16,237 bases of DNA from CAYJBH01 sp964369445 (GCA_964369445.1 CAYJFU010000047.1:1-16237), one strand, 5' to 3'. Counted from the stretch's first letter, positions 1 through 7,748 are shown. Notes: a model not told the origin generated them from the letters alone. A program made the numbers and translations.

Positions 1-1
1 T

Positions 2-814
2 GTTGAGCGAATGAAAGAATTTGAAAACACAAAAATTCAAACAGGTGTCGATACTATGGCGCCGAGTGGCTATGACATTAACTTTGAGAATGTGCAGTTT
101 TCGTACGATACAAGTGAAACGGTGCTAAACGGTGTGTCGTTTACTGCTAAACAGGGTGAAGTTACAGCACTTGTCGGCCCATCGGGTGGCGGTAAATCCA
201 CAGCTATGAAACTTGCCGCAAGGTTTTGGGATGTCGGTAGCGGTAAAATTACTTTAGGCGGTGAAGATGTAAACAAAATCGACCCTGAAACACTCTTAAA
301 GGAAATTTCCATCGTCTTCCAAGATGTAACGCTCTTTAACAACACTGTTATGGAAAATATCCGCATAGGCAGAAAAGGCGCTACTGATGAGGATGTTATA
401 ACTGCTTCTAAAAATGCGCAGTGCCACGAGTTTATTATGTCCATGCCCGACGGATACAACACACTTATCGGTGAAAACGGCTCAAAACTCTCGGGCGGTG
501 AGCGTCAGAGATTATCTATCGCGAGGGCGCTACTCAAAGATGCACCGATTGTACTGCTTGACGAGGCAACCTCATCTCTTGACATTCAAAACGAAAGCGC
601 TGTACAAAAGGCAATTTCAAGGCTTACTAAGAATAAGACGGTTATCGTTATAGCCCACAGAATGAGAACTATTGCAGGTGCTAATAAAATCGTACTACTA
701 AAAGAGGGCAAAGTAAGTGCTGAGGGTGCACACGGGGAACTGCTTCAAACATCGTCAGATTATGAAAATATGATTAGGCTACAAACTGAGAGTACAAACT
801 GGGCGCTATCGTAA
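2..814 (+). CDS. ABC exporter, ATP-binding C-terminal part (5' partial)
   Basis: This is the nucleotide-binding domain of an ABC-type exporter that uses ATP hydrolysis to move a substrate across the membrane. The frame is open to the left window edge, and the first codons (V-E-R before the ATG at 11) read like the linker after a transmembrane domain. The gene is therefore probably cut rather than starting at 11. Counting from that ATG, Walker A (GPSGGGKST) is at residues 56-64, the Q-loop Gln at 104, the signature LSGGE at 160-164, Walker B (IVLLDE) at 180-185 and the switch His at 216. All catalytic elements are intact. The transported substrate cannot be told from the sequence. The ATC-hydrolase-like gene starts 60 bp downstream, so co-transcription is likely. 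The DNA is AT-richer than the housekeeping genes to the right. Confidence 0.93.
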   Translation, partial: VERMKEFENTKIQTGVDTMAPSGYDINFENVQFSYDTSETVLNGVSFTAKQGEVTALVGPSGGGKSTAMKLAARFWDVGSGKITLGGEDVNKIDPETLLKEISIVFQDVTLFNNTVMENIRIGRKGATDEDVITASKNAQCHEFIMSMPDGYNTLIGENGSKLSGGERQRLSIARALLKDAPIVLLDEATSSLDIQNESAVQKAISRLTKNKTVIVIAHRMRTIAGANKIVLLKEGKVSAEGAHGELLQTSSDYENMIRLQTESTNWALS

Positions 815-874
815 AATCAAATGGCAACGGCGGATTTTATGTCCGCCTATTGCCCTTATAAAGAAGAGGTGAAA

Positions 875-1480
875 ATGTATAACAATCAATTTTTATTGCA
901 AGCCAAAAAGTTATTAATAGAAACTTATGGCAGCGAAAAAGGTAATTTAATTGCAAATTCAGCAATTAAAAGATTTAAGGAACTCTGTAAGGAAAATTTA
1001 GATGAGCCAAAGGCTATGCACAGCCATACTCATGTGAAAATCTACCCTTGCATTGCGGTGCTTGATGCACAGATTAAGCACGGTGTATCAAGAGAAAATG
1101 CACTTGACTTTAACTTTAAGTTTATAGAGTGGAGAAGCTACCAAGCTGCAAAGCTCGTTGCAAAGATTATGAAGATCCCGGGGATTTATAAAAAAATGCC
1201 TGTAATGTTTGGGAATATGACTAAGAAGAAGTTTGGGGTTAAACAAAAATTTGATGCGGTATTTCACGAAATATCCACAAAAGAAATGCGTTTTGATATG
1301 ACAAAATGCCCTTATTCAAACCTATGTACAAAATACGGTTATCCTGAAATTACAAAGGCATTTTGCAGAGGTGATGACATAGTATACGGCAATATGCACC
1401 CTAAACTTGTTTGGGGCAGGACAAAGACAATCGGTGACGGTGATGTCATCTGCGACTTTAAATTAACGGTGGTGAAATAA
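875..1480 (+). CDS. L-2-amino-thiazoline-4-carboxylic acid hydrolase family protein
   Basis: This predicted 201-residue cytoplasmic protein resembles the ATC hydrolase family (PF14196). The founding member opens the thiazoline ring of 2-amino-thiazoline-4-carboxylate on the way to cysteine, but most genomic relatives have no known substrate. Family-like features are Cys145 and Cys151 (CPYSNLC), Cys164 followed by Asp167-Asp168, and a C-terminal block with Trp180, RTKTIGDGD and Cys193-Asp-Phe. There is no signal peptide or membrane segment. I chose the ATG at 875 because AGAAGAGGTG lies a few bases upstream. The in-frame ATG at 821 would add 18 residues without a ribosome binding site. The stop overlaps the methyltransferase start by one base (TAATG), so the two are probably translated together. 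Family confidence is moderate and substrate confidence is low. Confidence 0.75.
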   Translation: MYNNQFLLQAKKLLIETYGSEKGNLIANSAIKRFKELCKENLDEPKAMHSHTHVKIYPCIAVLDAQIKHGVSRENALDFNFKFIEWRSYQAAKLVAKIMKIPGIYKKMPVMFGNMTKKKFGVKQKFDAVFHEISTKEMRFDMTKCPYSNLCTKYGYPEITKAFCRGDDIVYGNMHPKLVWGRTKTIGDGDVICDFKLTVVK

Positions 1481-2136
1481 TGGCAGACAAAATTCAAAAC
1501 TCATACAGATCAACAAAAAATATCTATGATGTGATCATTACCCACAAAACTTGGTGGAGCAAACTTTATAGAAACATTGTTTGGAAAGGGGGAGACAATA
1601 ATGTCATAGCAAAAAAGCTCCTCGATAAAATACCAAACGATTTTAGTGGAAAAATTCTTGATGTTCCTGTCGGCACAGGGGTGTTTACTCACGCAAAATA
1701 CAGCAAGATGAAAAAATCTGAGATAACTTGCCTTGATTACAGCGAGGATATGCTAAGCATTGCAAGAGAGCGAATTAGCGGTAAAAATATAAAACTTGTT
1801 CAGGGTAATGTTGGTGATTTACAGTTTGCCGACGAAAGTTTTGATATAGTTTTAAGCATGAATGGTTTTCATGTTTTCCCAAATAAAGATAAGTCCTTTG
1901 CAGAAGTGACAAGGGTGCTTAAAAAAGGCGGCGTACTGCTTTCATGCTTTTATGTCGAGGGCAAAGGGAAACTGGCTGATTTTGTCGTTAAAAAAATACT
2001 TGCCCAAAAAGGATTTTTTACGCTTCCATTTGATAGCGAAGAATCTATTAGGAAAAGGCTATTAAAAGACTTTGAGCTTGAATTTTTTGATTGTCATGGA
2101 TCGCTACTATACTTCATTGCGAGAAAAAAATCTTAA
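1480..2136 (+). CDS. Class I SAM-dependent methyltransferase
   Basis: This 218-residue protein has the Rossmann fold of S-adenosylmethionine-dependent methyltransferases (Methyltransf_11/25 type). Motif I (KILDVPVGTGVF) is at residues 58-69, and the acidic residue that should bind the SAM ribose is Asp86 in CLDYSEDM. A motif II/III-like stretch, FDIVLSMNGFHVF, begins near residue 121, and a motif IV-like VLKKGGVLL follows. The acceptor substrate cannot be assigned. The start codon overlaps the preceding gene's stop by one base, so this is the last gene of the ABC exporter/ATC-hydrolase run. A strong terminator follows 27 bp after the stop. Two sampled 60-base lines in this gene are 32-35% GC, against 65% in a sampled line of recA, which suggests a different origin for the cassette. 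Confidence 0.9.
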   Translation: MADKIQNSYRSTKNIYDVIITHKTWWSKLYRNIVWKGGDNNVIAKKLLDKIPNDFSGKILDVPVGTGVFTHAKYSKMKKSEITCLDYSEDMLSIARERISGKNIKLVQGNVGDLQFADESFDIVLSMNGFHVFPNKDKSFAEVTRVLKKGGVLLSCFYVEGKGKLADFVVKKILAQKGFFTLPFDSEESIRKRLLKDFELEFFDCHGSLLYFIARKKS

Positions 2137-2162
2137 TTTATGAGCGAATTTAGCTAAAAATT

Positions 2163-2205
2163 AAACTGACCCCTCTGTAGCAGAGAAATCAGTTTGCTCT
2201 TTTTT
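2163..2205. terminator. Bidirectional intrinsic terminator
   Basis: The arms AAACTGA (2163-2169) and TCAGTTT (2189-2195) pair, with an inner CTCTG (2173-2177)/CAGAG (2181-2185) stem, a TAG loop and a 3x3 internal mismatch. On the plus strand the hairpin is followed by T2200-T2205, which ends the methyltransferase transcript. On the minus strand it is followed by AATTTTTAG, so it can also end the convergent lipoprotein gene. Confidence 0.85.
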
Positions 2206-2261
2206 ATTTTCCTTTAGGGGTGATAGCCCATGTAATTAGGGGCAGTTCAACCTTAACCCCA

Positions 2262-2888
2262 TTACTCCCCTTGCTCAACCGCAATGCTAAACACCGGTGA
2301 GGCTAACCCCAACTGATCTTCTGCGGGCTCGCCGACACCTGTGACGAAAATCTGGCTGTGTTCAGCGGCCTCTGTTGCGCTGATGCCGTACTCACTGTAG
2401 AACTCCACATCTTCTGCATCAAGGTCGGATATGTAGACGTCCATACAGTCGTATAGGTAGGTGTTCTTAAGCTCCAACGTACTCGCAATCGACTTTTCAA
2501 CTAACACCGCAAATAGCCTGCCGCTTTGAAACTCCGATACAATAACAGGGGTGTACTCCTCCGGCGCAAAGCCGAATTCCGGTACAAACGCGTAAACCGT
2601 CGCCACAAACTGACCGCTTGCATAGGCATTGACGCTCTGCTCCGGCTCTGTTGTCGGTGCTTCACTGACCTGCTCTGCGGCAGTGTCGGTTGTAGCACCT
2701 TTTTCGTTTAATTGCTCAATCTGTGCTGTCAGCTCCTCATTTTGCTCGGCAAGTGCGGCATTTTCTGCTTTTAAGAGGGCATTTTCGGCAAGCATCTCGG
2801 TATCCTGCGAAGATGCGCCACAGGCACTGAGTGTAACAATCAACACCGAAAAAACAATCGATATCACAAATGCTTTTCTTGCTTTCAT
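2262..2888 (-). CDS. Coiled-coil lipoprotein of unknown function
   Basis: I do not recognise a family. The 208-residue product has a short basic N-terminus, a hydrophobic stretch and a lipobox LSAC with Cys23, so it should be exported, cleaved by signal peptidase II and lipid-anchored on the outer face of the membrane. Residues about 32-63 form a leucine/asparagine-spaced heptad pattern typical of a coiled coil. A Thr/Glu-rich linker follows, then a roughly 125-residue C-terminal domain rich in Glu, Tyr and Val with no motif I know. The start is supported by AAGGAGGA just upstream of the ATG at 2888. The gene appears monocistronic: it converges on the methyltransferase and shares its terminator, and a 375-bp gap separates it from the gene upstream. 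Confidence 0.85.
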   Translation of the reverse strand: MKARKAFVISIVFSVLIVTLSACGASSQDTEMLAENALLKAENAALAEQNEELTAQIEQLNEKGATTDTAAEQVSEAPTTEPEQSVNAYASGQFVATVYAFVPEFGFAPEEYTPVIVSEFQSGRLFAVLVEKSIASTLELKNTYLYDCMDVYISDLDAEDVEFYSEYGISATEAAEHSQIFVTGVGEPAEDQLGLASPVFSIAVEQGE

Positions 2889-2999
2889 ATGTGTTCCTCC
2901 TTTTTATAAACTAGGTAGCCCATGCAAAACACATGGAACTAAGAACTAAGGGTGAATAGTGAATGACTATTTTTAATTTGTAGTACAACCTAAACTCTT

Positions 3000-3162
3000 T
3001 AGATAGTGTGGCACGAGTTGAAACGAGCAGATTTTAAGTAGTTTTTTCGTCAGTCAAAACGAAAAAACGATACACTTCTTTGTGGATGTGAGTTTTGACA
3101 ACGAAGAATGGCGGAAAAATCGCCAAAATCTGCCCGCTGAAAATTTGTGTCAACACTATCTA
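3000..3162. mobile_element. MITE-like element with terminal inverted repeats
   Basis: The outer ten bases TAGATAGTGT (3000-3009) are exactly inverted at 3153-3162. A second exact inverted block, GCAGATTTT, is at 3027-3035 and 3125-3133, separated by looser matches, so each terminal repeat is about 36-38 bases. Both ends are TA, compatible with insertion at a TA dinucleotide as in Tc1/mariner/IS630 elements. Inside are a 10-bp perfect hairpin (GTTTTTTCGT 3041-3050 with 3059-3068), a GTCAAAAC/GTTTTGAC pair (3053-3060, 3092-3099) and GGCG/CGCC (3110-3113, 3121-3124). There is no coding capacity. The structure is seen directly; the mobile-element call is inference. Confidence 0.6.
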
Positions 3163-3210
3163 GCACTTTCACATTTGTGGATATTATTGTCAGCTCATAT
3201 AAACATCTGA

Positions 3211-3241
3211 ATTGCTACCACCGCCGGATGTGGTGTGCAAT
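3211..3241 (-). terminator. Hairpin after the BtuF-like gene, possible terminator
   Basis: ATTGC (3211-3215) pairs with GCAAT (3237-3241), and ACCAC (3217-3221) with GTGGT (3230-3234), around an 8-base loop. It starts 22 bases after the minus-strand stop at 3264. No good U-tract follows on the minus strand, so it could be a weak terminator or a 3'-end stabiliser. Confidence 0.4.
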
Positions 3242-3263
3242 GCAAAATGAAACCGGACTCAAA

Positions 3264-4364
3264 TTATCGCGCATACACTTGATTTGCGATGTGTGCAAGG
3301 TCGAAAATAAAAGCCGGATCAAAATTTTCAAGCTCGTGCATGTCTATATAATAGACGTTCCCTGTGGTGAATGCGGTTGTGGCGGCAAGTTCTGACTCTG
3401 CTATCTGCTGTGGGGTTATCGTGTCCGGCACTATCAGCACACCGGGGTTTGCGACAACTATCTGTTCAAGCGTTGTCATATAGTTTTCACCGGCAACGGC
3501 AACCTCGCCCAATATGTGTCCGAGTATCTGTGCCTCGGGGGTCTCGGGTGTTGCGGAATAGCCTGCCATGTCCAGCATAAGCGTATATGTCGGGCGCTCT
3601 TGCGGCAGGTTAAGGCTTATGCGCGCAAGGTCGTCGTAAAACCTGTCGTAAACGCCGGTTCCATATGCATCGCCGTCCTCCGCGCCGAAATACATCATTG
3701 CAAGCTCTGCCGACAGCGCCTTTACTATGTCCGCCGAAGTCGGCGCGTCAAACTGCAATACAGAGCAACCATGTTGCTCCAGTGTCGATTTTTGTTGCTG
3801 TGTCAGAGGTGTGACGGTGAGCAGATACCGCGGTTGAAGCTCAATTATCGCCTCTATGTCAGGCAGTAGCGGTGTGCCGACACTCGGAAGTCCCTCGTCG
3901 TTTTCGCAGTACTCGCTGACACCGGCAAGTGGGTCGTTTATCGGCAGTGAGCGCACAATCGTCGACAATAGCGGCGAAAGTGAGACGACCGCCGTAGGTT
4001 TTTCGCTGATGTTGACACCTCCGACAATGACGGGGTAGCCGACCGCCTGTTCGGCATCCTCCTGCTGTGCTGAGTCGGTGGTCAGAAAATAGATGCCCGC
4101 CATAACTATAAATACGCCGAGCGCTACCGCCAGTGCTATCAGCACCTTTATAATGATGTCTGAGCTCAGGTCACCGCCGAACTTTTTGCCCGTATTGTTT
4201 GGCGCTTGCGCACCGCGCATTGCGGCTGAAATGTTCACCTTCACGCCCTCACGCTCGGTCACTATCGGTTGCGGTGGTGCCGTGCGTCTTTTAGGGGGAG
4301 GTGGGGGCGGTGTTTTTTTCTTGCCCTTTTTGCGCGCCTTTGCGCTGTCGCTGACGTATCTCAC
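3264..4364 (-). CDS. Membrane-anchored BtuF/FecB-like substrate-binding protein
   Basis: This 366-residue protein has three parts. The N-terminal segment (1-69) is Lys/Pro-rich, with six prolines at 19-24, and is predicted to be cytoplasmic. A single membrane helix spans about 70-94. The extracellular domain (110-366) resembles the Peripla_BP_2 fold of cobalamin and ferric-siderophore binding proteins. Matching signatures are AVVSLSP, LAGVSEYC, LPSVGTP, PDIEAIIELQP and a C-terminal NVYYIDM region. The ligand is not determinable, and no BtuC/BtuD-type permease or ATPase is adjacent. Unlike usual Gram-positive binding proteins it has no lipobox. The start is GTG at 4364, overlapping the ribF TGA as GTGA, with GGAGGA upstream, so translation is coupled to ribF. 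Confidence 0.82.
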   Translation of the reverse strand: MRYVSDSAKARKKGKKKTPPPPPPKRRTAPPQPIVTEREGVKVNISAAMRGAQAPNNTGKKFGGDLSSDIIIKVLIALAVALGVFIVMAGIYFLTTDSAQQEDAEQAVGYPVIVGGVNISEKPTAVVSLSPLLSTIVRSLPINDPLAGVSEYCENDEGLPSVGTPLLPDIEAIIELQPRYLLTVTPLTQQQKSTLEQHGCSVLQFDAPTSADIVKALSAELAMMYFGAEDGDAYGTGVYDRFYDDLARISLNLPQERPTYTLMLDMAGYSATPETPEAQILGHILGEVAVAGENYMTTLEQIVVANPGVLIVPDTITPQQIAESELAATTAFTTGNVYYIDMHELENFDPAFIFDLAHIANQVYAR

Positions 4365-5248
4365 TTAAAATATTCCTCCGAGCGCGCCACCGAACTGCGC
4401 ACCATGTTGTACAAATCCTCTATGTTTTCATAACGCTTTGGCGGAAAAAGATAGCTGTAAAACTGCACCGTCAGGTGCTCACCGTACATGTCCGGCAGGT
4501 CGCCGGATATTGTCGTCTCACAGCTTATGCCGTCCTCTTGTGTGAATGTCGGACGCGCCGTGACACCAGTCGCAGACGGTAAAAACTTACCGTCCAGCAC
4601 GGCTGCGGTGATGTAAACGCCCTGCTTTGGCACAACAAAGTGCGACGGCCAGTACTGGTTTGTAGTGGGAAATCCCAGTTTTTTGCCAAGGCCATAGCCG
4701 CGCTCCACCTTAAAGTCTATGGAGTAATGGTGTCCGAGCATGGTGTTGACCGTGCTGATTTTTCCGTCTTTGAGCGCCTGCCTTATGCGTGTGGAGCTTA
4801 TTTTTTCACCCTTATAATGGCGCTCCGAAAGCACCTTTAGCGTGACCTTGTGTTTTTTGCACAACTCACGCAGGACATTGACATCGGCGCTTGCTCCGCG
4901 CCCAAAGCGGTAATCGGGGCCGCAGGTTATGACACGTGCGTTTAACTGCCCTAGCAGTACGTTGCAAAAAAAGTCCTCTGCCGACAGGTAGCCATAGTCG
5001 GAAAATTTGACGCGTAAACAGTGCTGTATGCCGGTAAGTTCGATGTGGCGGTTGCACAGGCTGTCGGTCATTATGACATCGCGGGGCTGTTTCGGTTGCA
5101 ATACCACCGCCGCCGCGCACAATCCCAAGCGCTCTGCCTCGGTGCTTGCAAGGCGCAACACCGCCTTGTGTGCCTTGTGCACGCCGTCAAAGGTGCCCAG
5201 TGCTACCGCGCTTTGCGGTATGGTGGTGAAGTGTCGGTGTATCCTCAT
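4361..5248 (-). CDS. ribF: Bifunctional riboflavin kinase/FMN adenylyltransferase (RibF)
   Basis: RibF phosphorylates riboflavin to FMN and then adenylates FMN to FAD in the cytoplasm. The 295-residue length fits the family. In the N-terminal FAD synthetase domain are GTFDGVHKAH (18-27), GPDYRFGRGA (110-119) and ISSTRIR (150-156). In the C-terminal kinase domain are GYGLGKKLGFPTTN (184-197), GVTARPTF (228-235) and Glu244 in the CETTI stretch, followed by YGEHL. Two positions are unusual: the HxGH motif reads HKAH, and the usual DPHP-type segment reads QPKQP (51-55), so the adenylyltransferase half may be weakened. The ATG at 5248 overlaps the upstream gene's stop as ATGA. AAGGA lies about 14 bases upstream, so coupling probably matters for translation. 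Confidence 0.95.
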   Translation of the reverse strand: MRIHRHFTTIPQSAVALGTFDGVHKAHKAVLRLASTEAERLGLCAAAVVLQPKQPRDVIMTDSLCNRHIELTGIQHCLRVKFSDYGYLSAEDFFCNVLLGQLNARVITCGPDYRFGRGASADVNVLRELCKKHKVTLKVLSERHYKGEKISSTRIRQALKDGKISTVNTMLGHHYSIDFKVERGYGLGKKLGFPTTNQYWPSHFVVPKQGVYITAAVLDGKFLPSATGVTARPTFTQEDGISCETTISGDLPDMYGEHLTVQFYSYLFPPKRYENIEDLYNMVRSSVARSEEYFK

Positions 5249-6141
5249 TTAGTACGTTTTTTCCTTTTGACAATAAGTATAATAAGCAATACTATTACAG
5301 CGGGTATTAAAAATAGTATTGCAATGGGCAGTAGCGTAAAGAATGCAAGTATCGCAAACTCTATCGCATCAAACAAAAATTCCGTGCCACTTAAAAAAGC
5401 AAGCCCTATCTCTTCACCAAAGGTAACCTCTGTCGGGGTGTAAACGACGACCTCGCGTAGCCACAGGCTGATGGTGGACATGTCAACAAGGCCTTGAACG
5501 CTTGCGCGCTGTGCGTCGATGGTCTCTATCTCATAGCGAACCTGCGCCAAACTGCTCTCGATCTCTATCATTTCAGTGACCGTTTCCGCCTGCGCCAGTA
5601 TTTCCAGAAGGCGCTGTTCCTGCACTCGCAGCGTCTCTAAACGTGCGTTGTAGTCAACAAGCTGTTCCGTCACGTCCTCCGAGGTCTCGCTGATGTGCAG
5701 AACGTTGCCAAAACCGCCGAGTTCCTGCAAAAACTTGCTGTAATCACCACTGGGCACGCGAATTCTTAACGACATCTCGCGTTCTTCGCCGTAGTCGTAG
5801 TCATAGCTATACAGCTCCGACGATTCGATGATACCGCCGTACTGTTCGACAAGTGAGATAATCGAGGTGGTCGCCGTGTCAAACTCTTTCGTCTCCATCT
5901 CGACGTTGGCGGTCTTGATGATGTCTCTGTTCGGCACATCGCTGATAGCACCGCCGGTCACCGCTCCACCGCCGTCATTAGTAGCGTACTCGCCGTCATA
6001 TTCCGCCGACTCTTCCATCATCGGCGCCTCTGCGGGGTAGGATTCCTCAGCGTAGCTGTCGTAGCCCGACGAGGACGAACAGCCGGCGAATAGTGACATC
6101 GTCAAAAGTAACACGAGCAAAATAATATGTATTTTTTTCAT
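5245..6141 (-). CDS. DUF4349 domain-containing lipoprotein
   Basis: From the chosen start the product is 298 residues. It has a signal sequence with lipobox FAGC (Cys21), a Ser/Tyr/Glu-rich linker, a DUF4349-type domain (from RDIIKTANVEMET, about 74 onward, with RIRVPSGDY), a central coiled coil rich in Leu/Glu/Gln, and a C-terminal membrane helix at about 262-290 ending in KRKKRTK. It should sit at the outer membrane face with both a lipid anchor and a transmembrane tail. The role of DUF4349 is unknown. I chose the ATG at 6141 because AGGAGGAG sits directly upstream. An ATG at 6162 would put that ribosome binding site inside the coding region. The stop overlaps the ribF start by four bases, so this is the first gene of a coupled trio. 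Confidence 0.88.
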   Translation of the reverse strand: MKKIHIILLVLLLTMSLFAGCSSSSGYDSYAEESYPAEAPMMEESAEYDGEYATNDGGGAVTGGAISDVPNRDIIKTANVEMETKEFDTATTSIISLVEQYGGIIESSELYSYDYDYGEEREMSLRIRVPSGDYSKFLQELGGFGNVLHISETSEDVTEQLVDYNARLETLRVQEQRLLEILAQAETVTEMIEIESSLAQVRYEIETIDAQRASVQGLVDMSTISLWLREVVVYTPTEVTFGEEIGLAFLSGTEFLFDAIEFAILAFFTLLPIAILFLIPAVIVLLIILIVKRKKRTK

Positions 6142-6383
6142 AAGTCTCCTCCTCATAAACAATTATGGCACGGTAAGTTAAAGGACTGTTTTTCTATTTT
6201 GGGGTTGTCGCACTTTCTAGAGTGAATTTTTACAACACCTGTTTCTTTTTGGGATTGCATTCCTAGTGGTGGCGGCGGAAAACGATCCCAAGCACATCAT
6301 ATTTTTTTGTATGCAACGATGAATTTTATTAATGGATACCATCGCCAACCTATATTTTTTCAAATTAAGCTAACGGACTACAT
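6142..6383. other. Intergenic region upstream of the DUF4349-ribF trio
   Basis: This gap lies between the end of cysS and the DUF4349 gene. A possible extended -10 on the minus strand (TGCCATAAT; CATAAT at 6162-6167) lacks a recognisable -35 and would leave a leader of only about 14 bases. A TTGGGAT/ATCCCAA inverted pair brackets a loop of about 27 bases near 6250-6290. No clear intrinsic terminator for cysS is visible, so read-through into the trio is possible. Confidence 0.35.
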
Positions 6384-7748
6384 TTACAACTTCACAAGGC
6401 TGGAGCCACTGCGCGTATCCTCGACGCCGTAGCCCATTTCGGTGAGCTTGTCGCGTATTGCGTCCGCGGCGGCGAAGTCTCTTGCCTTTTTGGCGGCGGT
6501 GCGCTGTTCTAAAAGGTCAAGCGCCTGCTGTGGAAATTGTTCGCTCTCAAAGAATATGCCCAAAACGCCGCAAAGCTCGTCAAGCAGTGCAAGCGAGGCC
6601 TTGACGCCCTCTGCCGACATGTCGGTGGCGGTGTTGACCTTTTTTATAAATTCAAAAATAGCGGCAAGTGCATCAGCTGTGTTAAGGTCGTCGTCCATAG
6701 CGGTTGCAAAGTCGGCGCGTGCCACCTTAACAGCCTCTGACATGTCGTTTGCACCCTGCTCACCCGTGGCGTTGGTCAGCGCGCGGCGACAGTTCTCTAT
6801 ACGCTCCAGTGCCGCAATGCTCTGGTTGATAACGTCCTCCGAGTAGGTCAGCGGTGAGCGGTAATGCGCGCTGATAAGTAAAAATCGAATGGCGGCATAA
6901 CCGAACTTCTGTGCCACGTCACGTACGGTGAATATGTTGCCGAGACTTTTGCTCATCTTGTTGCCGCCGAGGTTTATAAAGCCGTTGTGCATGAAAAAGC
7001 GTGCAAAAGGCTTGCCATTTGCCGCCTCGCTCTGCGCAATCTCGTTTTCATGGTGAGGGAACACAAGGTCGACACCGCCACCGTGCAGGTCGAACGTCTC
7101 GTCCAGATATTTCAATGCCATAGCGGAACACTCAAGGTGCCAACCCGGCCTGCCGACACCAAAAGGCGCGTCGTAGGACGGCTCGCCCGGTTTTACGCCT
7201 TTCCACAGTGCAAAGTCGGTGGCGTTTTCCTTTTGCTCGTTTTCCGCGACGCGCGCGCCACTCTCCAGCTCCTCCATCGGCATGTGGCACAGCTTGCCGT
7301 ACTGCTCAAACGCTTTGGTGCGGAAGTAGACATCGTTGCCGCTGTTGTAAGCAAAGCCCTTGTCCAGCAGTTTTTGCACCATGTCAATCATGTCGTCGAT
7401 GTGCTCGGTAGCGCGTGGCATGTGGGTGGGTGCAAGACAACGTAAGCCGTCGCGCTCGGTCACAAATTCGCGCTCAAACCTGCCTGCGATATCCGCAACA
7501 CTCACACCCTGCTCTATCGCCGCTTTGATAAGTTTGTCGTCGATGTCGGTCACGTTGGACACGAACACAACCTTATCGCCGCAGTATTCAAGGTAACGGC
7601 GCAGTACATCGTACACGACAAGCGGTCGCGCGTTGCCGATGTGTATAAAGTTGTAGACGGTCGGTCCGCAGACGTAGATGCGGTACTCGCCCGGAGTTAT
7701 CGGTGTAAACTGTTCTTTTTTTCTTGTAAGTGTATTGTAAATAACCAT
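6384..7748 (-). CDS. cysS: Cysteine--tRNA ligase
   Basis: CysS charges tRNA-Cys with cysteine using ATP. The 454-residue length is normal for the family. The class I signature HIGN is at 36-39 and KMSKS at 264-268. The zinc-site residues expected for the family are visible as Cys27 in CGPTVYN, Cys207 in HLECSAMAL, and the HHENE segment at 232-236. The start ATG at 7748 has AAGGAT a suitable distance upstream and begins only 3 bases after the pgsA stop. No T-box leader precedes it, so it is presumably expressed from the recA promoter at the head of the run. Confidence 0.98.
   Translation of the reverse strand: MVIYNTLTRKKEQFTPITPGEYRIYVCGPTVYNFIHIGNARPLVVYDVLRRYLEYCGDKVVFVSNVTDIDDKLIKAAIEQGVSVADIAGRFEREFVTERDGLRCLAPTHMPRATEHIDDMIDMVQKLLDKGFAYNSGNDVYFRTKAFEQYGKLCHMPMEELESGARVAENEQKENATDFALWKGVKPGEPSYDAPFGVGRPGWHLECSAMALKYLDETFDLHGGGVDLVFPHHENEIAQSEAANGKPFARFFMHNGFINLGGNKMSKSLGNIFTVRDVAQKFGYAAIRFLLISAHYRSPLTYSEDVINQSIAALERIENCRRALTNATGEQGANDMSEAVKVARADFATAMDDDLNTADALAAIFEFIKKVNTATDMSAEGVKASLALLDELCGVLGIFFESEQFPQQALDLLEQRTAAKKARDFAAADAIRDKLTEMGYGVEDTRSGSSLVKL

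Larger units (their letters stand above)
2889..3263. other. Intergenic region with MITE-like element and 3' hairpin
   Basis: This 375-bp stretch has no credible gene. It holds the AGGAGG site for the lipoprotein gene on its left, a small inverted repeat (CCATG...CATGG) near 2928-2938, the 163-bp inverted-repeat element at 3000-3162, and a hairpin at 3211-3241 just past the binding-protein gene. I see no convincing sigma-A promoter for the lipoprotein gene. A TATAAA exists upstream of its start but has no good -35. Confidence 0.6.

Noticed and set aside
821..874. Upstream ATG for the ATC-hydrolase gene
   Set aside because: No ribosome binding site, while AGAAGAGGTG precedes the ATG at 875 by the right distance.
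2232..2265. GTAAT/ATTAC plus GGGG/CCCC stem at the lipoprotein 3' end
   Set aside because: It overlaps the stop codon region, has a bulge and no U-tract. The terminator at 2163-2205 explains the end better.
6250..6290. TTGGGAT/ATCCCAA pair as cysS terminator
   Set aside because: Only 7 bp of stem with a loop of about 27 bases and no T-run on the minus strand.
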